A stretch of 64,000 bases of DNA from Acidimicrobiia bacterium (GTDB lineage: Bacteria > Acidobacteriota > Vicinamibacteria > Vicinamibacterales > UBA2999). Both the position numbers and the translations under genes were made by a program. The DNA lies in contig VFZG01000008.1 in NCBI GenBank assembly GCA_016871275.1, positions 62,001 through 126,000 of the forward strand, in the 5' to 3' direction. Shown one piece after another: positions 38,827 to 46,690 of the stretch (its first letter is position 1; each line of letters begins with the position of its first letter). The notes under the pieces are model-generated. The model was given only the letters and a program-made list of their open reading frames with translations, searched no databases and was not told the origin of the DNA.

Positions 38827-39800
38827 AAACGCTGCTCAAGATCGTCGGCGGGCTGGCTGGCGTGCTGGTGCTGGTGGCCGCGTGCGGCTACCTTTACCTG
38901 ATGTTCTCGTATCCGAGCGTGCCGCCGCCGCGCACCGACGTCACGTTCGACACCTCGCCTGAGCGACTGGCGCGCGGCAAGTACCTGAACGATCACGTGG
39001 TGGGGTGCACGACGTGTCACACGCAACGGGACTGGACGAAGTTCGCCGGCCCGGTCAAGACCGAGTTGCTGGGGGCCGGCGGTGACAAGTTCACGCGGGC
39101 GCCCGGCAGCGACTTGTACGCCAAGAACATCACGCCGGCGGCGATCGGCTCGTGGACGGATGGCGAGTTGTTGCGCGCCGTCACCCAGGGCGTGTCGAAA
39201 GATGGCACGCCGCTGTTTCCCTTGATGCCGTATCCACATTATGGGGCGCTGGCCGAAGACGACATCCACGCGGTGCTGGCGTACATCCGCTCGTTGAAGG
39301 CGATCGAGAGCATCGTGCCGGAGCGCACGCTTGGCTTCCCGCTCAATCTGGTGGTGCGCACGATTCCGTCGGCCAACACCTTTGGGACCAGGCCGTCGCC
39401 GAGCGACACGCTCGCATACGGCCGCTACATGACGAAGGCTGCGCGGTGCACCGACTGCCATACGCCGATTGACGATCAGGGGACGCCGCTGCCAGGCATG
39501 GAGTTCGCCGGCGGCATGGCGTTCATCGAAACCGGCTACCGGACCCGCTCGGCAAACATCACGCCCGATGTCGACACCGGCATCGGCTCGTGGACCGAGC
39601 AGCAGTTCGTGGACAAATTCAAGGGCTTCGAAAAGCCCACCAATGCGACGTTGAGCGAACCCGAGCGGCCGCAGAACACGCCGATGCCGATGCTGGCCTA
39701 TGCCGGCATGACGCGCCAGGACCTTGCCGCAATCTACGCCTATCTGCGAACCATCAAGCCGATCATCAACCGGGTTGAGAAGTTCCCCGATGCGAGATGA
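38823..39800 (+). CDS. Membrane-anchored diheme cytochrome c
   Basis: A 325-residue electron carrier. A single N-terminal hydrophobic helix (residues 4-27) ends before the PPPRTD linker and would hold the protein in the membrane. Two haem-binding sites are present: GCTTCH near residue 61 and CTDCH near 213, each starting a cytochrome c domain of similar design. LARGKYLNDHVVGCTTCH and YGRYMTKAARCTDCH show the domain duplication. It would accept or donate electrons in the periplasm. It is coupled to the amidohydrolase gene, an unusual pairing without an obvious redox substrate. Confidence 0.9.
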   Translation: MKTLLKIVGGLAGVLVLVAACGYLYLMFSYPSVPPPRTDVTFDTSPERLARGKYLNDHVVGCTTCHTQRDWTKFAGPVKTELLGAGGDKFTRAPGSDLYAKNITPAAIGSWTDGELLRAVTQGVSKDGTPLFPLMPYPHYGALAEDDIHAVLAYIRSLKAIESIVPERTLGFPLNLVVRTIPSANTFGTRPSPSDTLAYGRYMTKAARCTDCHTPIDDQGTPLPGMEFAGGMAFIETGYRTRSANITPDVDTGIGSWTEQQFVDKFKGFEKPTNATLSEPERPQNTPMPMLAYAGMTRQDLAAIYAYLRTIKPIINRVEKFPDAR

Positions 39801-39803
39801 CGA

Positions 39804-39843
39804 GGGGCTTAGGGGCCTAAGGGCTTGGGGGCTTGGGGAGTTC
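39804..39843 (+). repeat. Period-8 tandem array that reaches the next start codon
   Basis: GGGGCTTA, GGGGCCTA, AGGGCTTG, GGGGCTTG and GGGAGTTC fill the gap between the cytochrome c stop and ATG 39844. The last units supply GGGGAG as the ribosome binding site of the downstream gene. The G tracts fit a strong G-quadruplex pattern. Confidence 0.75.
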
Positions 39844-40749
39844 ATGTTCGACTACTTGACCGGGATCTACAACATCACGCCGACGCCCTTCAAGGCGGAC
39901 GGCACGCTCGACGAGCCGAGCCTCCGCAGGCTCACCGAGTTCACGCGCGGCACTGGCGTGAACGGCATGACGATACTCGGCGTGCTCGGCGAAGCCGACA
40001 AGCTCACCGAGCGCGAACGCGAGCGCGTCACCGAAATCTGCATCGAGACGGCGGGCGCGAACTTCCCAATCTGCGTCGGCACGACTCATGCCGGCACGGA
40101 TGGCTGCATTGCCTACAGCCGCCGCGCCCAGGCGCAGGGCGCCAGGGCGGTGATGGTGGCGCCGCCGAGGCTGGCGCGCAGCAACGACGCCGCGCTCGAG
40201 CGCCACTACCTGGCGGTCGCCGAGGCCATCGACATTCCGGTGGTGGTCCAAGACTTTCCGCCGGCGGTGGGCGGCATCACGATGAGCGTCGAGCTGATTG
40301 CGAAGCTGGCCGCGGCGGGGCCGAAGCTGGCCTGCCTCAAGCTCGAGGACGATCCGGCGCCGATGAAGATCACGCAGATTCGCGCGATTTCGAAGGACGT
40401 CCGGATTTTCGGGGGCCTCGGCGGCATGATGTTCCTGGAGGAATTGCGGCACGGCGCCATTGGCACCATGACCGGGTTCGCGTTCCCGGAGATCCTGGTC
40501 GAGATCTTCAGGAAGTTCACCAGCGGCGATCGCAACGGCGCGACCGAGGTGTTCTACAAATACCTGCCGATCATCCGCTTCGAGAACCAGCCGCGCATCA
40601 ACCTGGCGCTGCGCAAGCACATCTATCACCTGCGCGGCGTGATCGCCTCGTCGCGGGTGCGATCGCCATTCACCCCGGTCGACGCCGACACGCTCGCGGA
40701 TCTCGATGACATCCTGGCGCGGCTCGACCTGATCACAACGAAGGTATAA
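39844..40749 (+). CDS. Dihydrodipicolinate synthase-family aldolase, not a canonical DapA
   Basis: A 301-residue TIM-barrel lyase of the DapA/NanA family, which forms a Schiff base between lysine and a 2-keto acid. The N-terminus YLTGIYNITPTPFKADGTLD and the GVLGEADKLT loop are standard. The Schiff-base lysine is in ACLKLEDDP near 164. The catalytic tyrosine of the usual Y-N-x-P loop is missing: the equivalent segment is VVQDFPPAVGG. True DapA activity is therefore doubtful and a different aldol or decarboxylation reaction is likely. ATG 39844; an SDR gene follows after 8 bases. Confidence 0.85.
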   Translation: MFDYLTGIYNITPTPFKADGTLDEPSLRRLTEFTRGTGVNGMTILGVLGEADKLTERERERVTEICIETAGANFPICVGTTHAGTDGCIAYSRRAQAQGARAVMVAPPRLARSNDAALERHYLAVAEAIDIPVVVQDFPPAVGGITMSVELIAKLAAAGPKLACLKLEDDPAPMKITQIRAISKDVRIFGGLGGMMFLEELRHGAIGTMTGFAFPEILVEIFRKFTSGDRNGATEVFYKYLPIIRFENQPRINLALRKHIYHLRGVIASSRVRSPFTPVDADTLADLDDILARLDLITTKV

Positions 40750-40757
40750 CTGGACTC

Positions 40758-41546
40758 ATGGAACTCGGACTGAAGGGCAAACGCGCGATCGTCATGGCGG
40801 CGAGTCGCGGATTGGGATACGCCTCGGCGCTCGGGCTGGCGCGCGAGGGATGCAGGCTGATGATCTGCAGCCGCGATCGGGCACGCATTGACGCCGCGGC
40901 CGCGGCGATCCGCCAGGAAACCGGCGCCGAGGTGACGGCGCTGGTCGCTGATGTCAGCACCGCGGCCGAGGCCCAGCGGCTCGTCGACGAAGCGGTGTCG
41001 GCCTACGGCGGGCTCGAAATCGTGGTCCACAACGCCGGCGGCCCCCCGGCCGGCGAAACGCTGGCGATGACCGACGACCAGTGGCAGAAAGCATTCGAGC
41101 AGAACCTGCTCAGCTTCACGCGGATTGTCGGCGCCGCCGCGCCGGAGATGCGCAAGGCCGGGTACGGCCGCGTCCTGACGATCGCATCCTCATCGATCAA
41201 GCAGCCCATCCCGAATCTCGCGTTGTCGAACGCGCTGCGCGCCGGCGTGTGGGGCGTGGCCAAGACGCTGTCGCGCGAACTGGCGCCGCAGGGCATTCTC
41301 GTCAATGTGATCGCCCCCGGTCGCATCGACACCGAGCGCATCGCCGAGTTGGATCACATCAACGCGCAGAAGAACGGCAAGTCGGTGGAAGATGTACGCA
41401 AGGCGTCGCTGGCCAGCATCCCCATCGGGCGGCTGGGACGGCCGGAGGAGCTGGCGAATCTTGTGGTCTTCCTGGCCTCGGCAGCAGGCAGCTACATCAC
41501 GGGTCAGGCCATCATGGTTGATGGCGCGGCCGGTAATGCGCTGTAG
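40758..41546 (+). CDS. SDR-family protein with altered active site
   Basis: A 262-residue Rossmann protein, beginning GLKGKRAIVMAASRGLG. The cofactor motif is A-A-S-R-G-L-G rather than T-G-x-x-x-G-x-G. Aligning to FabG, the Ser is present in TIASSSIKQPIP, but the Y-x-x-x-K pair is replaced by S-x-x-x-R in LSNALRAGV. Known BKR-like SDR subgroups share this divergent tetrad; their chemistry is not well defined. WGVAKTLSRELAPQGI and YITGQAIMVDG complete the fold. It lies in an operon with the aldolase-like gene upstream and a transglycosylase whose start lies within its last 11 bases. Confidence 0.87.
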   Translation: MELGLKGKRAIVMAASRGLGYASALGLAREGCRLMICSRDRARIDAAAAAIRQETGAEVTALVADVSTAAEAQRLVDEAVSAYGGLEIVVHNAGGPPAGETLAMTDDQWQKAFEQNLLSFTRIVGAAAPEMRKAGYGRVLTIASSSIKQPIPNLALSNALRAGVWGVAKTLSRELAPQGILVNVIAPGRIDTERIAELDHINAQKNGKSVEDVRKASLASIPIGRLGRPEELANLVVFLASAAGSYITGQAIMVDGAAGNAL

Positions 41547-42582
41547 CCAGTTGAGAGTTGGCCGTTGCCAACTTGCCATACTCGTCTCGCTCACACTTCT
41601 TCTTCCGGTGAGCGCGCAGGTGGCACCTGCGCCCACCGCGCCCGCCGACTCGCGCCCGCCATTTGCTGAGTTCCTGGCGCTACTGAAAGAGCAGGCGATC
41701 GCGGCCGGTGTCAGCGCCGCGACCGTCGATGCGTCGCTGAACGGCCTCGAACCGCTCGAGGTCGTCGTCGAGCGCGACCGCAGCCAGGCCGAAGTCGTGC
41801 TGACGATCGATCAATACGTGAATCGACGGCTGACGCGCGCGTTCGTGCGCGCCGCCACGGAGCGTGCCATGCAGCACCGCGCCGAGTTGACGCCGATTGC
41901 CAGGCAATTTGGCGTCGAAGGCAGCGTCATCGTGGCGATCTGGGGCATGGAGTCGAACTTCGGGCGGTTCACCGGGACGCGTCCCACCGTGCAGGCCCTG
42001 GCCACGCTGGCGTGGGAAGGCCGACGCCGCGCGCTGTTCACCAACGAGCTGATCAGCGCGCTGCATATTCTCGACAAGGGCTACATCGAGCTCGGGCAGA
42101 TGAAGGGCTCCTGGGCGGGCGCGATGGGACAGGCCCAGTTCATGCCGTCGAGCTACCTCGCCTACGCGCAGGACTTCGATGGCGACGGCCGGCGCGACAT
42201 CTGGAAGACGTTGCCCGACGTGTTTGCGTCGATTGCGAACTACCTGTCGGCCCACGGCTGGAAGGACGATCAGATCTGGGGTCGCGAGGTGAGAATACCC
42301 GCTGCCGGCGCGACGAAGCTGGCGGCATCGGTCGGATTCCGCCAGGATGGCTGCCGGGCCAACCGGGAACTGACGGTCGCCGTGCCGCTGGCGAAGTGGC
42401 AGGCGCTTGGCGTGCGTACCGCGGGCGGCGGCGCCCTGCCGGCAGTCGACCGGGCCGCGTCACTGCTGCGTGCCGGTTCGAAGTCTTACCTGGTGTACCG
42501 CAATTACGACGCGCTGCTGGGCTACAACTGCGCGCACGCCTACGCGCTGGCGGTAGGCCTGCTTTCCGATCGCTTGGACTAG
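41536..42582 (+). CDS. mltB: Lytic murein transglycosylase B-type
   Basis: A 348-residue periplasmic enzyme that cleaves peptidoglycan glycan strands. ATG 41536 gives a signal peptide (CQLAILVSLTLLLPVSAQ). The catalytic Glu is in AIWGMESNFGRFTG, and GSWAGAMGQAQFMPSSYLAYA is the MltB (SLT_2) signature. DFDGDGRRDIW is a calcium-type loop found in MltB. The C-terminal 90 residues (VAVPLAKWQALGVRT...YLVYRNYDALLGYN) close the domain. It may be membrane-free since no lipobox is visible. It overlaps the SDR gene by 11 bases. Confidence 0.92.
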   Translation: MRCSQLRVGRCQLAILVSLTLLLPVSAQVAPAPTAPADSRPPFAEFLALLKEQAIAAGVSAATVDASLNGLEPLEVVVERDRSQAEVVLTIDQYVNRRLTRAFVRAATERAMQHRAELTPIARQFGVEGSVIVAIWGMESNFGRFTGTRPTVQALATLAWEGRRRALFTNELISALHILDKGYIELGQMKGSWAGAMGQAQFMPSSYLAYAQDFDGDGRRDIWKTLPDVFASIANYLSAHGWKDDQIWGREVRIPAAGATKLAASVGFRQDGCRANRELTVAVPLAKWQALGVRTAGGGALPAVDRAASLLRAGSKSYLVYRNYDALLGYNCAHAYALAVGLLSDRLD

Positions 42583-42592
42583 AATCAAAGGC

Positions 42593-42772
42593 ATGGCAGT
42601 CAACAAACCGCCGGCGTCCGCGGTCATCGCGGTGTTGTCGCTGGCGGCCATTTCGATGGCCGCTGGGGTGTTTTTTGGAGGGAACGGGCAAGTGCCGCTG
42701 GCCATGACCGGCGCGGCGTTGTTCGTCATTCTGGGAGGCGTGGGCTTTGAGCTCGCGCGTCGTCGATCATGA
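42593..42772 (+). CDS. Small two-helix membrane protein
   Basis: A 59-residue open frame with ATG 42593. Residues 10-28 and 37-53 are hydrophobic and would form two membrane helices joined by GGNGQV; the C-terminus is basic (ELARRRS). Third codon positions are GC-rich as in the neighbours. It starts ten bases after the mltB stop and its last four bases overlap the next gene's ATG, which supports that it is translated. Function unknown. Confidence 0.6.
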   Translation: MAVNKPPASAVIAVLSLAAISMAAGVFFGGNGQVPLAMTGAALFVILGGVGFELARRRS

Positions 42773-43188
42773 TTCGTCGTCCGTTGTTCAGCGTGCTTGC
42801 CGTGACCGTCTTCGCCGCCGCATGCGGCGGTGGCTCCGACACTCCTGCCGCGACGCCGGCAGCGGCCGCGCCCGCCACGGCATCGGCAGCCGCGCCCAAG
42901 CCGGCCGGCACCGTGGCCTTGATCGAGCCGTCCGAAGGCGCGATGGGCGGCCATATCGACATGTTCCGCTGGTCGCCGGTCGAGGGCGCCGACAACTACC
43001 TGATCATCATCAAGGCGGTGACGGGCGATCGCACCGTGTGGGAGAGCCCGGTCATGACCGCCACCGAGACCAAGCTGCCGACCACGGTGGCGCTCGAGCC
43101 GGAAGTGCATACCTGGAGCGTCACGGCCCGTAAGGCGGGGCAGGTGATAGCGACATCGGCAATCCATCGATTCACCATCACCCCCTGA
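42769..43188 (+). CDS. Lipoprotein with fibronectin-like domain
   Basis: A 139-residue lipoprotein: the signal ends A-A-A-C in FAAACGGGSD, followed by an Ala/Pro/Thr linker. The rest (GTVALIEPSEGAMGGHIDMF, YLIIIKAVTGDRTVWE, HTWSVTARKAGQVI) has the pattern of a small beta-sandwich like a fibronectin type III module. No catalytic motif. It overlaps the small membrane protein gene by four bases (ATGA). Confidence 0.75.
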   Translation: MIRRPLFSVLAVTVFAAACGGGSDTPAATPAAAAPATASAAAPKPAGTVALIEPSEGAMGGHIDMFRWSPVEGADNYLIIIKAVTGDRTVWESPVMTATETKLPTTVALEPEVHTWSVTARKAGQVIATSAIHRFTITP

Positions 43189-43212
43189 CGGCCCGACAGC
43201 CCGACAGCCCGC
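43189..43212 (+). repeat. Period-8 tandem array
   Basis: CGGCCCGA, CAGCCCGA and CAGCCCGC follow the lipoprotein stop with no gap and end two bases before the ferritin ATG. The reverse complement TCGGGCTG belongs to the same family as the arrays at 4830, 7187 and 11558. No other ribosome binding site precedes ferritin. Confidence 0.7.
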
Positions 43213-43214
43213 TT

Positions 43215-43745
43215 ATGACCAAAGACCTCCTGAAAGGCCTCAACGAGCATCTGAAGCTCGAGTTCCGCGCCTCGCATGAATACCTGGCGATGTCGATCTG
43301 GCTCAACGAGCACGATCTCCCCGGCTTTGCGACGTGGATGCGCAAGCAGTCGGGCGATGAGCTGCTGCACGCGCAGCGCATCATCGATCACCTGGTCGAG
43401 CGCGATCAGAAGGTGATGCTGCCGGCGATTGCCGCGCCGCCCACGACGTGGAAATCGGCCGAAGCGCTGTGCGCGCACGTGCTCGAGAACGAGCAGGAGG
43501 TCACCGCGTCGATCAACGTGCTGTACGCGATGGCCGAGAAAGCCAAGGATCGCCCCGGCGTGGTGATGCTGCAGTGGTTCGTGACCGAGCAGATGGAAGA
43601 GGAAGCTGCGGCGCGCGCGGTGCTGGGTCGCATCCGCCTCGCCGGCAGCACCGGTGTCGGCCTGCTGATGATCGATCAGGAGCTCGCCGGCGGATCGGTG
43701 CCGGGCATGCCCGCATCACCGACCGACGCCGGCAACGCCAACTGA
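43215..43745 (+). CDS. Ferritin (iron storage)
   Basis: A 176-residue ferritin that forms 24-subunit cages and oxidises ferrous iron. The ferroxidase ligands are visible: Glu16 in HLKLEFRAS, Glu49 and His52 in GDELLHAQR, Glu near 93 in ENEQEV and Glu in TEQMEEEA near 126. The length and lack of a haem-ligating Met pattern favour FtnA over bacterioferritin. An extended C-terminal tail (PGMPASPTDAGNAN) is low-complexity. ATG 43215. Confidence 0.93.
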   Translation: MTKDLLKGLNEHLKLEFRASHEYLAMSIWLNEHDLPGFATWMRKQSGDELLHAQRIIDHLVERDQKVMLPAIAAPPTTWKSAEALCAHVLENEQEVTASINVLYAMAEKAKDRPGVVMLQWFVTEQMEEEAAARAVLGRIRLAGSTGVGLLMIDQELAGGSVPGMPASPTDAGNAN

Positions 43746-43748
43746 TTG

Positions 43749-43784
43749 GCCCGCCTTCGCGCCGCGTGCTTCGGCGAGGCAGGC
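43749..43784 (+). repeat. REP-like imperfect palindrome
   Basis: The left arm begins GCCCGCCTTCGC (43749-43760) and the right arm ends GGCGAGGCAGGC. The pairing has two mismatches. The left word is the same as in the atoE insertion at 17917, so the two probably belong to one dispersed family. It fills most of the gap between ferritin and the cupin gene. Confidence 0.5.
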
Positions 43785-43789
43785 TCTGA

Positions 43790-44095
43790 ATGACTCCTCA
43801 TAGGTGGAATGCGGCCGACGGCCCGCTGACCGAAGCGGGCCTCCGTGCCAAGCTCGAAGCGCTCGGGTATCGCGTGGCGAAGTACGTCTACGAGCCGGGC
43901 ACGGTGTTTCCCGATCACAAACATGACGTCGACAAGATTGATGCGGTGTTGTCGGGCCGCTTCCGTCTCGTGGTCCGCGGCCACATGAAGGTGCTCGGTC
44001 CGGGCGAGTGGATCGAAATCCCTCGCGGCACGACCCACAACGCCGCGGTCATGGGCGATGAGCCGGTCGTCAGCCTCGATGCGGTGCGGCTGTGA
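43790..44095 (+). CDS. Small cupin-domain protein
   Basis: A 101-residue single-domain cupin. The metal-binding set appears as H-x-H in FPDHKHDVDKID followed by a Glu/Asp position, and the second His in IPRGTTHNAAV. YEPGTVFPDHKH and LGPGEWIEIPRG are the usual cupin turns. The reaction is unknown; proteins of this size are often sugar or small-acid binders or dioxygenases. Its last four bases (GTGA) overlap the next gene's GTG. Confidence 0.85.
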   Translation: MTPHRWNAADGPLTEAGLRAKLEALGYRVAKYVYEPGTVFPDHKHDVDKIDAVLSGRFRLVVRGHMKVLGPGEWIEIPRGTTHNAAVMGDEPVVSLDAVRL

Positions 44096-45009
44096 GAATC
44101 GCGATCTTCGGTTCCGGCGGTGTCGGGGGCTACTTCGGCGGCAGGCTCGCCGCCGCTGGTGAAGACGTCGCCTTCCTGGCGCGTGGCGCGCACCTGAATG
44201 CCCTGCAGCAGCATGGGCTGCGCATCTCCAGTCCGCTCGGTGACGTCCACCTGCCGAAGGTGCAGGCCACCGACCGGCCGCAGGCCATTGGTCCGGTCGA
44301 CGTCGTGCTCTTCACTGTCAAGTTGTACGACGCGGACGCCGCCGCGGCGGCGCTGGCGCCGCTGATCGGGCCGGACACCGCGGTCATCACGCTGCAGAAC
44401 GGCGTGGATGCAATGGACATGGTGGCGAAGCACGTCGGCGAACAGCACGTTGCCGGCGGCGCCGCCTACATCGTGGCCGTCGTCGATCAACCCGGCCACG
44501 TCCGTCACACGGTGGCGCAGCAACTGGTGTTCGGCGGGCGTGACGGCCGCCGCTGCCATCGGCTCGCGGCGTTCGAGGACGCCGGCAAACGCGCGGGGTT
44601 GCACGCCCGGGTCAGTACCGATGTGTCGGTGGACCTGTGGGTGAAGTTCGTGCGGCTGGCCACCTGGAGCGGCATGACCACGGTCACGCGATCGCCCATG
44701 GGCGTCGTGCGCGACCATCCCGGCACCTTCGAGATGATGATGGCCGCGATCGATGAAGTGATCGCCGTCGGCCAGGCCCGGGGCATCAACTTTCCATCTG
44801 ACCTCATGGAGGGGACGGTGTCGTTGACCAAGAACTTCCCGGCCGCCGCGAAATCGTCGATGCTCGAAGACCTGGAGCGCGGCCGGCGGCTCGAACTACC
44901 GTGGCTCAGCGGCGCGGTGGTGCGTATCGGCAGGGAAGTCGGCGTGCCGACGCCGATCCACCAGTTCATCACCACGGTCTTGACGCCGTTCGTCAACGGA
45001 TCGCGCTAG
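44092..45009 (+). CDS. Ketopantoate reductase-like (PanE/ApbA family)
   Basis: A 305-residue NADPH-dependent reductase. MRIAIFGSGGVGGYFGGRLA is the nucleotide-binding fold; VDVVLFTVKLYDAD and ITLQNGVDAMD contain the family Lys and Asn. KFVRLATWSGMTTVTRS and SSMLEDLERGRRLELPWLSGAVV (the E-x-x-x-G-R-x-x-E motif) mark the C-terminal domain. It could make pantoate for CoA synthesis, or act on another 2-keto acid, since a second paralogue lies at 59829. The start is GTG 44092. Its TAG stop and that of the convergent HupE-like gene share the bases CTAG (45006-45009). Confidence 0.88.
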   Translation: MRIAIFGSGGVGGYFGGRLAAAGEDVAFLARGAHLNALQQHGLRISSPLGDVHLPKVQATDRPQAIGPVDVVLFTVKLYDADAAAAALAPLIGPDTAVITLQNGVDAMDMVAKHVGEQHVAGGAAYIVAVVDQPGHVRHTVAQQLVFGGRDGRRCHRLAAFEDAGKRAGLHARVSTDVSVDLWVKFVRLATWSGMTTVTRSPMGVVRDHPGTFEMMMAAIDEVIAVGQARGINFPSDLMEGTVSLTKNFPAAAKSSMLEDLERGRRLELPWLSGAVVRIGREVGVPTPIHQFITTVLTPFVNGSR

Positions 45010-46124
45010 GCAAAGAACAGCCGCTCGACGAACCAATACCCGCCGGCGCCGATGACTGCCACCGATCCAAGCAGGGCAATGCGGTCGGCGGCGCCGTCAC
45101 TCATCCGTCGAATCACCGTCAACACGCCGGCTGCCGCCGCCACAATGAGTAACTGCCCGATCTCGACCCCGACGTTGAACGCCAGCAGCGACCAGGCGAG
45201 GGCGGCCTGCGGCAGGCCGAATTCCTTGAGGACGTAGGCAAACCCGAATCCGTGAATCAACCCAAAGGCGGCCGCGAGCCAGGCCCTGATGTCAGCGGCC
45301 GTCGCGGGATTGACCCGGGTGTTGCGCAGGACCAGCAGGTTGTCGGCTCCAACGACCACGATGGTGAGCGCGATCAGCGGTTCGATCAGCCTGGCTGGCG
45401 GCGCCAGGATGTCGAGCGCTGCCAGTGACAGCGTGATGCTGTGGCCGATGGTGAACGCCGTCACGATCAGCGCCAGCCGTGGCAGCGAACCGCCGAGCAG
45501 CAGCAAGCCGATCAGGAACAACACGTGATCGGGACCGATCAGGATGTGCTCGACGCCGGAGGCCACGAAGGTCTTGACGACGGCCCATCGCCCCTGCGTG
45601 CTGCCCGAGTAGTACTCCGCGGACTGCTGGGTCGCGTCGAGAATCACCTGCAGCGTCAGGGCGGTGTCTTCATAAACGTTGATGAAGGTCTGGTGAATCG
45701 GATCGTACGGAAACAGGCAGGCCTGAATCCGGATGTGACCCGGCCGCACGTTGGTGACGGTGAACGACAACTTCAGGCTCTGCCGATCCGGCACGACCTC
45801 AATGCCGCCCCACGCGATCGTGGCGGTCGCGCCATCGAGCGTCAGCGACAGGCGCGGCGTCAGCAACGCGGTCAGCGCCTCTTTGTAGCGGGCGGCCTCG
45901 GCAGGATTGAGCAGGGAATCCGCGTTCGTCACGCCGAGGTCGTGCGCGGCGTCGAGATCGTGCACGACCAGCGTGCCCTTCAAGCCGCTGGCATCGAGAT
46001 GCAGGTCGAGATAGCTGAACGGCGCGGGATGGGCGAACGCCGGCACCGGCGCCGCCAGGGCCGCCAGCAGTGCGAGCTTCGCCACCAGGCTCACAAGACG
46101 GCTCGAGCGGTGGCCCAGATCCAT
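45006..46124 (-). CDS. HupE/UreJ-like membrane protein
   Basis: A 372-residue exported membrane protein. A signal peptide (LALLAALAAPVPAFAHP) precedes a 170-residue beta-rich extracytoplasmic part (LDLHLDASGLKGTLVVHDLD). Six to seven helices follow, with GVEHILIGPDHVLFLIGLLL and FTIGHSITLSLAALDI, then GLIHGFGFAYVL; the His-rich helices are the HupE/UreJ-2 signature, proposed to move nickel or cobalt. ATG 46124 is chosen and overlaps the PAP2-like gene by 34 bases; the frame is open further upstream. No hydrogenase or urease is in the window, so the metal role is untested. Confidence 0.8.
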   Translation of the reverse strand: MDLGHRSSRLVSLVAKLALLAALAAPVPAFAHPAPFSYLDLHLDASGLKGTLVVHDLDAAHDLGVTNADSLLNPAEAARYKEALTALLTPRLSLTLDGATATIAWGGIEVVPDRQSLKLSFTVTNVRPGHIRIQACLFPYDPIHQTFINVYEDTALTLQVILDATQQSAEYYSGSTQGRWAVVKTFVASGVEHILIGPDHVLFLIGLLLLGGSLPRLALIVTAFTIGHSITLSLAALDILAPPARLIEPLIALTIVVVGADNLLVLRNTRVNPATAADIRAWLAAAFGLIHGFGFAYVLKEFGLPQAALAWSLLAFNVGVEIGQLLIVAAAAGVLTVIRRMSDGAADRIALLGSVAVIGAGGYWFVERLFFA

Positions 46125-46690
46125 GTCAGGCACATGATTGCGGTCAGCATGACGTCGCTGGGCCAGTGCGCGCCCAGCGCCACGCGCGCCAGGCAGCCGA
46201 GGGCCAGCATCGTGAACATCACCACCATGACGGGAATCCGGCTCGGCGCCTTCTTGTTCATTGCCGCCAGCAGGCCGACCGCGCCAAACGTGACCGCGAA
46301 GAACGTGATCGTGGTCGAGGGGAATGAGAATCCGGATGGGTTGCCCACCACGGCAATCAGGTCGCGCGATGGCCGCGGACGTTGAAACCACTGCTTGGTG
46401 TGCTCGGCGCCGTACTGTTCGAGCAGCAGCAAGCCGAGCATCAGCGCCAGGCCGCGCCAGCCGCCGACAAAGAACGCGGCGACGATGGTGACGGCCATCA
46501 CGTAGTACTTCTGTGGCGCCGGCGCGAGCCTGCTGATTGGCGTGGCCCACCATCCCGGTTCTGGAGACACGGCCTGAATCGCCTTTGCCACCGCGATGTC
46601 ACCGGCAAAATACGGCTCCATCGACACGCCGATACCGATCAGCAGCGACACGGCCAGCGCGATCGCAAACGGCACGAAGGGCGATTTCAT
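46091..46690 (-). CDS. PAP2-superfamily membrane phosphatase, variant active site
   Basis: A 199-residue membrane protein with five or six helices. Motif 1 is K-x6-R-P in TKQWFQRPRPSRD and motif 3 is ARVALGAHWPSDV (Arg, His, Asp present). Motif 2, normally P-S-G-H, reads FSFPSTTITFF, so the general-acid histidine is replaced by Thr. Either catalysis is altered or the role is binding. The family dephosphorylates lipid phosphates such as undecaprenyl pyrophosphate. It overlaps the acetamidase-like gene by four bases and the HupE-like gene by 34, so the three form one minus-strand operon. Confidence 0.82.
   Translation of the reverse strand: MKSPFVPFAIALAVSLLIGIGVSMEPYFAGDIAVAKAIQAVSPEPGWWATPISRLAPAPQKYYVMAVTIVAAFFVGGWRGLALMLGLLLLEQYGAEHTKQWFQRPRPSRDLIAVVGNPSGFSFPSTTITFFAVTFGAVGLLAAMNKKAPSRIPVMVVMFTMLALGCLARVALGAHWPSDVMLTAIMCLTWIWATARAVL

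Noticed and set aside
42593-42772. That the 59-residue membrane frame is noise
   Set aside because: Kept as a gene because it has two clear hydrophobic helices, an ATGA overlap with the next gene and correct codon bias.
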